Source: Methanobacteriota archaeon
GTDB lineage: Archaea; Hydrothermarchaeota; Hydrothermarchaeia; Hydrothermarchaeales; BMS3B
Reading direction: 5' to 3'
Length of the DNA: 6,246 nucleotides
Assembly: GCA_013152995.1 (NCBI GenBank)
Contig: JAADFH010000024.1
Coordinates: forward strand, 1 to 6,246
This document shows, one piece after another, positions 1-4,707 of the stretch. The notes under the pieces were generated by a model. That model made no database searches. It was not told the DNA's origin and was given only the letters and a program-made list of their open reading frames with translations. Positions within the stretch are counted from its first letter, which is position 1; each line of letters opens with the position of its first letter. Position numbers and translations under genes: made by a program.

Positions 1-178
1 TGAGCTCGGCGGTGCCCTCGTTGGTGTTACCGCAGTGGGGGCAGAGCAGCACAAATCCCGAAAGCTCCTCACCCCTTCTGCGCCACACCAGCACCTCACC
101 GCCCTCCAGCTTCCTCCGGGTGAGGTACTCAAACTCCCCTGGCTTCACACTCCTCGGGTCAAAAGGCGGCTTCAGCAT
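1..178 (-). CDS. Small zinc-ribbon protein, 3' end cut by window edge
   Basis: Reading leftward from an ATG at 178-176, an open frame runs off the left edge, giving 59 residues with no stop. The N-terminus is MLKPPFDPRSVKPGEF, followed by a basic stretch and then CPHCG at residues 46-50. That C-x2-C knuckle is half of a zinc ribbon; the second cysteine pair would lie beyond the edge. The start is supported by a strong SD, GAGGTG at 189-184, five bases before the ATG and overlapping the stop codon of the gene before it. The stop-to-start gap is 9 nt, so this is the third gene of the trxB operon. The layout suggests a small archaeal zinc-ribbon protein of unknown role, possibly nucleic-acid or protein binding. 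The zinc knuckle is seen directly; the function is unknown. Confidence 0.72.
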   Translation of the reverse strand, partial: MLKPPFDPRSVKPGEFEYLTRRKLEGGEVLVWRRRGEELSGFVLLCPHCGNTNEGTAEL

Positions 179-187
179 CTCCACACC

Positions 188-550
188 TCACGGATTGAGC
201 TCATCTATCCACTTTATCACGGTATCGCACCACTTCCTTATGCTCTCCTTCATCGTATCCTTGAGCTCGCTGAAGGGAGTGGCGTGGTAGACATAGTAGT
301 ATCCCCCGTGCTTTATGTTCCTCTGCTCGCGGTGAATCAGCCCCGCTATAATCAGGTTCTGAAGCGCCCTCTGCACGGTGCTCCTGTCCTTCCCGAAGTC
401 CCTCACCAGGTCATTCACCGTCATTGAGCCTTTGTTTACAAGCTCAAGATAAATCTGAGTCTCAAAGTTCTTAAGCCCGAACATGCACCTCATTATATCC
501 ACAACAGACATCTCCCGGAAAGGTGTTTTAATATCCGGCAGATTTTTCAT
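188..550 (-). CDS. Winged helix-turn-helix transcriptional regulator (TrmB/MarR-like)
   Basis: A 120-residue predicted DNA-binding protein. Residues 24-42 (FGLKNFETQIYLELVNKG) look like the first helix of a TrmB-type winged helix. Residues 43-69 give the helix-turn-helix, with recognition helix KDRSTVQRALQNL. Residues 72-90 are basic and aromatic (HREQRN...GGYYYVYH) and should form the wing. A charged amphipathic helix from about 93 to 118 probably dimerises. There is no ligand or sugar-binding domain, and the length fits a stand-alone wHTH. The cysteines (22 and 108) are not in a CxxC, so a thiol switch is possible but unsupported. Three starts are available: GTG at 559, ATG at 556 and ATG at 550. 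I prefer 550 because GGTGA at 560-556 sits five bases upstream; the longer form adds only three residues. The gene follows trxB directly and precedes the zinc-ribbon gene by 9 nt. Targets are unknown; autoregulation of this operon is an inference from position. Confidence 0.85.
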   Translation of the reverse strand: MKNLPDIKTPFREMSVVDIMRCMFGLKNFETQIYLELVNKGSMTVNDLVRDFGKDRSTVQRALQNLIIAGLIHREQRNIKHGGYYYVYHATPFSELKDTMKESIRKWCDTVIKWIDELNP

Positions 551-555
551 CTGCA

Positions 556-560
556 TCACC
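556..560 (-). promoter_or_regulatory. Shine-Dalgarno site of the HTH gene, overlapping the trxB stop
   Basis: The minus strand reads GGTGA at 560-556, complementary to the archaeal 16S 3' end, five bases before the ATG at 550. It contains the trxB TGA (558-556), so termination of trxB would bring ribosomes onto the start. This selects ATG 550 over GTG 559 and ATG 556, neither of which has an SD at proper distance. Confidence 0.6.
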
Positions 561-1455
561 CGCTCTTATCCTTTCTCAGCTCTCCCAGGAGGTTCAGAGC
601 GGCGTTCGCACCCTCCCCCACCGCAACCGCAACCTGTCTGCTTCCGCCGGTGCAGTCACCAGCCGCATACACCCTGGGCACGCCGGTGCTCTGCCTGCTA
701 TCCACCACTATAGCCGAGCCCTCCGTCATTATCCCCAGGCTCCTGGCAAAATCCACCGCACCGCTCGTGCCAACCGCCACAAAGAGCCCCTTCAGCTCCC
801 TGACGCTGCCATCAGCCAGCTTAACGCCCTTAAGCGCATCCTCGCCAAAAAGCTCCTCAACCCTCTCCTCAACCACCTCTATGTCATTTGCCTCAAGCTC
901 CTCCTGCAGCTTTGGACTTGCCTGAAGCCTCTCACCGTTGGTTAACACGCACACATCCTTGGTGTAGGTGAGCAGCTCAAGCGCCTCCTTTGCTGCGTAG
1001 TCGCCAGAGCCCAGAACACCAACCTTTGCGCCGCGGAAGAAGAATCCGTCGCAGGTAACGCAGTAGCTCACGCCCCTGCCCTCAAACTCCTGCAGCCCCT
1101 TTATGTTAGCCCTCTCCCTCTTGACGCCGGTGGCTATTATTATCCCCCTGCCCTCGTACTCCGACACCGGCGTCTCCACCACGTACACCCCGTCACCCGG
1201 CTTTATGGCAACCGCCTCCTCCTCAACTATGACCGCTCCGAACTTCTGCGCCTGCCTCCTGCCGAGCTCCAGCAGCTCCCTGCCGGTTATGCCATCAGGA
1301 AAGCCAAAGTAGTTCTCTATCTCCTCAACCTTGAGAAGTGTGCTGCCTCCAGGCTTGTCAAGAATCAGGGTGCGCTTGTTTGCTCTTGCGGTGTATATAC
1401 CAGCGCTCAAACCAGCAGGACCGCCACCGATTATTATAACATCATACCTCTCCAT
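556..1455 (-). CDS. trxB: Thioredoxin reductase-like FAD flavoprotein
   Basis: A 299-residue protein of the low-molecular-weight thioredoxin reductase family, which passes electrons from a reduced cofactor through FAD and a redox disulfide to thioredoxin in the cytoplasm. Visible motifs are the N-terminal FAD dinucleotide fold IIIGGGPAGLSAG (7-19), the ENYFGFP segment (47-53), IIIATG (105-110), the active-site CVTC (132-135) followed by DG, the second dinucleotide fold GVLGSGDYAAKEA (146-158), and the C-terminal FAD motif AAGDC (264-268). Length is normal for an archaeal member. The start is supported by GGAGGT at 1467-1462, six bases before the ATG. One oddity: after the second fold the usual HRRxxxR, which binds the NADPH 2'-phosphate, is replaced by VCVLTNGERLQAS (168-180). 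The donor may therefore be NADH or F420H2 rather than NADPH. Family assignment is secure; cofactor and partner thioredoxin are not known from sequence. Confidence 0.95.
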   Translation of the reverse strand: MERYDVIIIGGGPAGLSAGIYTARANKRTLILDKPGGSTLLKVEEIENYFGFPDGITGRELLELGRRQAQKFGAVIVEEEAVAIKPGDGVYVVETPVSEYEGRGIIIATGVKRERANIKGLQEFEGRGVSYCVTCDGFFFRGAKVGVLGSGDYAAKEALELLTYTKDVCVLTNGERLQASPKLQEELEANDIEVVEERVEELFGEDALKGVKLADGSVRELKGLFVAVGTSGAVDFARSLGIMTEGSAIVVDSRQSTGVPRVYAAGDCTGGSRQVAVAVGEGANAALNLLGELRKDKSG

Positions 1456-1461
1456 TCATGA

Positions 1462-1467
1462 ACCTCC
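1462..1467 (-). promoter_or_regulatory. Shine-Dalgarno site of trxB
   Basis: The minus strand reads GGAGGT at 1467-1462, six bases before the ATG at 1455. It is the strongest SD in the window. It fixes this start against the out-of-frame ATG at 1459, which opens only five codons. Confidence 0.7.
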
Positions 1468-1509
1468 GCCCGGTTATGCACAGTTTGGACACACTTATGA
1501 GCTTCCAGG

Positions 1510-1518
1510 TATAAAAAG
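1510..1518 (-). promoter_or_regulatory. Probable archaeal TATA box for the trxB operon
   Basis: On the minus strand the stretch CTTTTTATA at 1518-1510 is the only strong AT-rich box upstream of trxB, in otherwise GC-rich DNA. A start about 26 bases downstream would fall near 1487, leaving a leader of roughly 30 bases that holds the SD. The expected purine-rich BRE is weak (AAACC just upstream). The box lies between the tRNA terminator and trxB, so the operon probably has its own promoter rather than relying on tRNA readthrough. Confidence 0.55.
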
Positions 1519-1558
1519 GTTTGGGTGAGATTGAGCACATCCATGCGGCAGGCAGCAG

Positions 1559-1563
1559 AAAAA
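1559..1563 (-). terminator. Oligo-T terminator of tRNA-Gly
   Basis: The minus strand carries TTTTT at 1563-1559, about 20 bases past the mature tRNA 3' end. Archaeal RNA polymerase stops at such runs without a hairpin. The run is flanked by direct copies of CTGCTG, which do not form a stem. It separates the tRNA from the trxB promoter. Confidence 0.5.
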
Positions 1564-1583
1564 CAGCAGGCTGACGCAGTGTA

Positions 1584-1654
1584 TGCGGGTGCCGGGATTC
1601 GAACCCGGGTCACGAGCTTGGGGGGCTCGGGTCCTACCGCTAGACCACACCCGC
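1584..1654 (-). tRNA. tRNA-Gly (anticodon CCC), with C33
   Basis: The minus strand folds into a full 71-nt cloverleaf. The acceptor stem GCGGGTG pairs with CACCCGC over all seven positions. The D arm is GTCT-AGCGGTA-GGAC. The anticodon stem CGAGC/GCTCG encloses the 7-base loop CCCCCAA, giving anticodon CCC for GGG codons. A 4-nt variable loop (TGAC) follows, then the T arm CCGGG-TTCGAAT-CCCGG. The discriminator is A73, as expected for tRNA-Gly, and CCA is not encoded (the next bases are TAC), so it is added after transcription. No intron is present. The unusual point is C at position 33, where tRNAs almost always carry U for the anticodon U-turn. All other conserved positions look normal, so the gene is probably functional. 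Confidence 0.96.
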
Positions 1655-1683
1655 TGCTGCTACATAGCCATGGACTTACCCCA

Positions 1684-1694
1684 GTAAAACTTTT
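1684..1694 (-). promoter_or_regulatory. Possible promoter of tRNA-Gly
   Basis: The minus strand reads AAAAGTTTTAC at 1694-1684. Its centre is about 33 bases before the tRNA 5' end, which would allow a start near 1661 and a short trimmed leader. It is a poor TATA match, but the only AT-rich stretch at a suitable distance. It is back-to-back with the TATA box of the rightward operon about 40 bp away. Confidence 0.4.
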
Positions 1695-1727
1695 CTGCAT
1701 CACCTGCTTGCAACGGAGGCGCCAACT

Positions 1728-1736
1728 TATTTATAC
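1728..1736 (+). promoter_or_regulatory. TATA box of the rightward operon (leaderless start)
   Basis: TTATTTATAC occupies about 1728-1737. Its centre is some 26 bases before the ATG at 1759, which is the usual distance from an archaeal TATA box to the transcription start. The predicted start therefore falls on or next to the ATG. There is no SD in the preceding bases (CCTTAAATCCTACC), which agrees with a leaderless mRNA for the first gene. Confidence 0.65.
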
Positions 1737-1758
1737 ATGCCTCCCCTTAAATCCTACC

Positions 1759-3144
1759 ATGCGCCTGACAGCGAGCCTGCTCCTGCTGCTTGTGCTGCTC
1801 CCCGCAGGAGCAGCGGGCATGACGGCGGTGCAGCACAACCTGAGCTACTACCTGGCTGGAAGCAACATAAGCGTGGAAGAGTGGGTGCTGATTGAGAACA
1901 GCCCCTTCTCAGTTAAAGAGCCCGTTTACTACTCCCTCCCGCCCGGAGTTTACGGTGTGGTGGCTCACGCAACAGGAGGCGCTGAGGCAAGAGTTGACAC
2001 CGCAGCGGGTGCGGTTATCTTTGACCTGAGCAGGGCGTACTCAAGAAAAGTTGAGCTCAGCCTCAAGTACAGCTACTCAGCCGACATCCAGCGCGCTGAC
2101 CGAACCTACCTGCTGGAGGGCGAGGCGCTGCGCCGCGCCTATCCCTGGGGCTTCGGCAGGGTGAGCATAGAGTTCCTCCTGCCCCCGGGCTACTACTTCG
2201 GCAGCGCATCGCCAGAGCCGCAGATAAAGAGCAGCAGACACATCGCCTACATAACAGACAGCCTGGACAGCCGCGTTTACCAGGGCTTTCCGGTCAGGAT
2301 AGAGTACGGCGAGTACAGAAAGCTTGCTGAAGAGAAGCTGAGCATCGCCAGCGCCCTGGAGCACGAGACCATGCTTGCGGTAAAGTCGGCGAACCTGAGC
2401 ATATCTGAAGCCAGAATCTACAACGCAAGCGTGGAGGAGGCGGAGAAGCTGCTGAGCGCCTCTCTTGGAAATCTGAGCCAGTACCTCAGGCTGAAGAGCG
2501 CCGCAGAGCTTGCCCTCAACACCGACCCCTACAGAGCCTACCTGAGCGCCACGGATGCGCTTGCCAGCCTGAAGACCGCCGGCACGCTGGCTAGGAGCGC
2601 CCAGTCGCATGCAAACTCCGCGGTTCAGCAGGCGCTCCAGGCGCAGATACGCAACTTTGCCAGCAACCTCAGCACCAAGCCTGCAGAGAAGGTAATAGTC
2701 AGGGTTGAGCGTGAGGAGGGGGGACGAAACTGGTACATGTACGCCTTCTTCATCCTCCTTGCAGTCTTTGCAGTATTCGCTGCAAGCGAAGCCTACAAGG
2801 CACTTGCCCCGCGCAGCTACAGGAGGAGGGGCAGCATAAAGGACTACAGGGCGATAACCGACCTCAGGCGGAAGACCTTCAACGGGTTTGAGAGGAAGGT
2901 TGAGAGGGTGAAGAAGGGTGTGGACATAGCCTCAGAGATACGCAGCCTCAGGAAGAGGAGGGAGAAGCTTGAGCTCGGCATAGACAACCTCAGGAAGAAG
3001 CTTGCCTCAGGGGAGATCAGTGAGGAGCTGCACGCCATTGAGAAGTCCAAGTTTGAGGCTGAGATTGAGCAGATTGACCGCAGACTGGAGGAGCTTGAGA
3101 AGCAGCTCAGGAAGGTGAAGTCTGGTGAAGCTGCAGAGGGTTGA
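1759..3144 (+). CDS. Secreted, membrane-anchored protein with cytoplasmic coiled-coil tail, unknown family
   Basis: A 461-residue protein I do not recognise. Residues 1-20 are a signal peptide (MRLT, an uninterrupted leucine-rich core, then PAGAAG). Residues 21 to about 183 are rich in Tyr, Val and alternating hydrophobics, with two similar SLPPGVY / LLPPGYY turns (59-65, 140-146), suggesting one or two beta-sandwich domains. Residues 186-300 are alanine-rich and helical. Residues 325-343 form one transmembrane helix, followed by a basic tail whose residues 392-453 are a charged coiled coil. Six N-x-S sequons (N27, N36, N212, N222, N238, N303) all lie on the predicted outer side, so N-glycosylation is likely. 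An upstream in-frame start at 1525 is rejected because it would read through the tRNA gene. The gene leads an operon and overlaps the next one by 20 nt. It may be an envelope-anchored sensor, adhesin or scaffold; none of these is proven. Confidence 0.85.
   Translation: MRLTASLLLLLVLLPAGAAGMTAVQHNLSYYLAGSNISVEEWVLIENSPFSVKEPVYYSLPPGVYGVVAHATGGAEARVDTAAGAVIFDLSRAYSRKVELSLKYSYSADIQRADRTYLLEGEALRRAYPWGFGRVSIEFLLPPGYYFGSASPEPQIKSSRHIAYITDSLDSRVYQGFPVRIEYGEYRKLAEEKLSIASALEHETMLAVKSANLSISEARIYNASVEEAEKLLSASLGNLSQYLRLKSAAELALNTDPYRAYLSATDALASLKTAGTLARSAQSHANSAVQQALQAQIRNFASNLSTKPAEKVIVRVEREEGGRNWYMYAFFILLAVFAVFAASEAYKALAPRSYRRRGSIKDYRAITDLRRKTFNGFERKVERVKKGVDIASEIRSLRKRREKLELGIDNLRKKLASGEISEELHAIEKSKFEAEIEQIDRRLEELEKQLRKVKSGEAAEG
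3114..3118 (+). promoter_or_regulatory. Shine-Dalgarno site of the deoxyhypusine synthase-like gene
   Basis: GGTGA at 3114-3118 lies six bases before the GTG at 3125, inside the end of the preceding gene. It supports the GTG start over the in-frame ATG at 3169, which would remove a leading segment (VEHVELGERMSVDEL) typical of the family. Confidence 0.6.
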
Positions 3145-4075
3145 GCACGTTGAGCTCGGGGAGCGCATGAGCGTTGACGAGCTGATGCGCGCCTATGCAA
3201 GGGCAGGAGTGCTCGGCGCGGGTGCCCTCGGAAAAGCCTGCAACATCCTGGAGGAGATGGTCAGGAGCAGGGCAACGCTCTTTCTGGGCATAGCCGGGTG
3301 TGTGGTGGCTGGGGGGATGCGCAGGGTGATAACCGAGCTAATAAGAATGGGTGCCGTCAGTGCGGTTGTAACCAACGGCGCCAGCGTGGTGCACGACGTT
3401 ATAGAGGCGCTGGGCGGGGAGCACTACGCGGGCAGCTTCTGCGCCGGTGATGCGGAGCTCCACGAGCGGGGGATAGGCAGGATGGGAAACGTCTATACAA
3501 AGGTTGAGAGCTTCACCGCCTTTGAGGACTACATGCAGGGGCTTCTGGGGAGCATGAGCGAGCAGCAGAGGAGCAATCTTTCTATAAGAGAGCTGCTGAG
3601 CGAGATAGGCGCAAGCCTGCAGGACAGGCACTCCTTTCTGCGCGCAGCCCATGAGATGAAGGTGCCGGTGTTCTCACCCGCAATCACCGACTCCATGGTG
3701 GGGCTGCAGCTCTTCTTCTTCAGCCAGAACAACTCACTGGTGCTGAATGCGGTCAAGGACATGCGTGAGATGGCGCAGCTGGTAATAGAGGCGGAGCGTG
3801 TGGGTGCTCTCTTCCTGGGCGGCGGGGTGCCCAAGCACTACATCCTGGGCGCCTGCCTGCTTAGGGGTGGCATAGACTACGGCATTCAGATAACCCTTGA
3901 CCGCGAGGAGGCGGGCAGCCTGAGCGGTGCGAGGCTTGAGGAGGGCATAAGCTGGGGCAAGACCGCAAAGCACGCCAGGGTGGTGAGCGTGACAGGAGAT
4001 GTTACGCTGGTGCTGCCCCTTCTGGTGGCGAGCCTCAGGGAGAGGATGAGAGAATGGAGCGAAGGCACGGGCTGA
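3125..4075 (+). CDS. dys: Deoxyhypusine synthase family protein
   Basis: A 316-residue cytoplasmic enzyme of the deoxyhypusine synthase family, which in its canonical form moves the aminobutyl group of spermidine onto a lysine of aIF5A using NAD. Family features are TLFLGIAG (51-58), VVTNGASVVHD (81-91), PVFSPAITDS (181-190), LGGGVPKHY (231-239) and SGARLEEGISWGK (267-279). Lys279 matches the catalytic lysine (human K329). His238, Glu273 and Asp292 match human H288, E323 and D342. Several spermidine-contacting positions differ: human E136/E137 are V89/H90, D243 is L194, N292 is G242, D313 is A263 and D316 is L266. It may therefore be a DHS-like paralogue using another amine, or a divergent archaeal form. 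That comparison is a recalled alignment. The GTG start has a good SD. The gene overlaps its upstream neighbour by 20 nt and pyrF by 22 nt. Confidence 0.9.
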   Translation: MKLQRVEHVELGERMSVDELMRAYARAGVLGAGALGKACNILEEMVRSRATLFLGIAGCVVAGGMRRVITELIRMGAVSAVVTNGASVVHDVIEALGGEHYAGSFCAGDAELHERGIGRMGNVYTKVESFTAFEDYMQGLLGSMSEQQRSNLSIRELLSEIGASLQDRHSFLRAAHEMKVPVFSPAITDSMVGLQLFFFSQNNSLVLNAVKDMREMAQLVIEAERVGALFLGGGVPKHYILGACLLRGGIDYGIQITLDREEAGSLSGARLEEGISWGKTAKHARVVSVTGDVTLVLPLLVASLRERMREWSEGTG

Positions 4076-4707
4076 TACTTGCTCTGGATGTGGAGGATGC
4101 CGGCAGGGCTCTGGAGGTGTGCACCCAGGTTGCGGAGCACGTGGATGCGGTGAAGGTGGGCTATCCCTTGGTGCTGCGCTCCGGGATGCAGGTGGTGCGC
4201 AGGCTGGCTGAGCTGCTGCCGGTTATAGCAGACTTCAAAGTTGCAGACGTGCCCCATGTGTGCGCAGCCATTGCGAGGATTGCGAGGGATGCGGGTGCCT
4301 CCTACATCATAGCCCACGGCTTCACCGGGTATGAGAGTGTCAGAGCGTGTGCGGAGGTGCTGCCGGTGTTCGTGGTGGCTGACATGAGCCATGCAGGAGC
4401 TGAGGAGTTCATAACTCCTGTCTCTGAAGAGGTGGCGAGGAGGTGCCTGAGCATAGCCACGGGCATAGTGGCGCCGGCGACGAGACTGGAGAGCCTCAGA
4501 AGGCTGAGGGAGATAGCGGGGGAGAAGGTGATAATCTCCCCGGGAGTTGGTGCTCAGGGCGCAGCTCCTGGCAGCGCAATACTGGCGGGTGCGGACTACG
4601 AGATAGTCGGTAGGGCGATATACAGCGCTGACAACCCCGCCAGGGCTGCGGCTGAAATCGCCAGCCTCACCGCCGCTGCGCTCGCTGAGAGAGGTAGAGG
4701 AGCATGA
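4054..4707 (+). CDS. pyrF: Orotidine 5'-phosphate decarboxylase
   Basis: A 217-residue TIM-barrel enzyme that decarboxylates OMP to UMP, the last step of de novo pyrimidine synthesis. The catalytic set is complete: Asp12 in LALDV, Lys34 in AVKVG, and the D-x-K-x-x-D signature ADFKVAD with Asp60, Lys62 and Asp65. Phosphate binding is represented by SPGVGAQG (162-169) and Arg187 in VGRAIY. Length and motif spacing fit the short archaeal class. The ATG overlaps the end of dys by 22 nt. A purine-rich GGATGAG at 4044-4050, three bases upstream, may act as a weak SD, so translation is likely coupled to dys. No other pyrimidine gene is visible nearby. The 3' end overlaps the convergent membrane-protein gene by 41 nt, with no room for an intergenic terminator. 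Confidence 0.96.
   Translation: MERRHGLILALDVEDAGRALEVCTQVAEHVDAVKVGYPLVLRSGMQVVRRLAELLPVIADFKVADVPHVCAAIARIARDAGASYIIAHGFTGYESVRACAEVLPVFVVADMSHAGAEEFITPVSEEVARRCLSIATGIVAPATRLESLRRLREIAGEKVIISPGVGAQGAAPGSAILAGADYEIVGRAIYSADNPARAAAEIASLTAAALAERGRGA

Noticed and set aside
1510..1519. TATAAAAAGG read on the plus strand as a rightward promoter.
   Set aside because: Nothing credible starts downstream at the right distance on that strand, while the minus-strand reading has an ideal leader and SD for trxB.
1553..1569. CAGCAG copies flanking an A5 run, possibly a hairpin or repeat element.
   Set aside because: The copies are direct, not inverted, so no stem forms. Two 6-base copies are too little to call a repeat element.
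1434..1703. Minus-strand open frame of 89 codons across the tRNA region.
   Set aside because: It overlaps the tRNA, the T5 terminator, the trxB promoter and the trxB start, and its product has no domain-like pattern.
1525..1758. Upstream in-frame extension of the surface protein (78 extra residues).
   Set aside because: It would read across the opposite-strand tRNA and its promoter, and would bury an excellent signal peptide that begins at 1759, right where the TATA box predicts the transcript start.
2077..2610. Minus-strand open frame of 177 codons inside the surface-protein gene.
   Set aside because: Composition is shadow-like and there is no SD or promoter. The opposite strand has signal peptide, helix and coiled-coil logic.
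3169..4075. ATG at 3169 as the dys start.
   Set aside because: It lacks a well-placed SD and would remove N-terminal residues typical of the family. GTG at 3125 has GGTGA six bases upstream.
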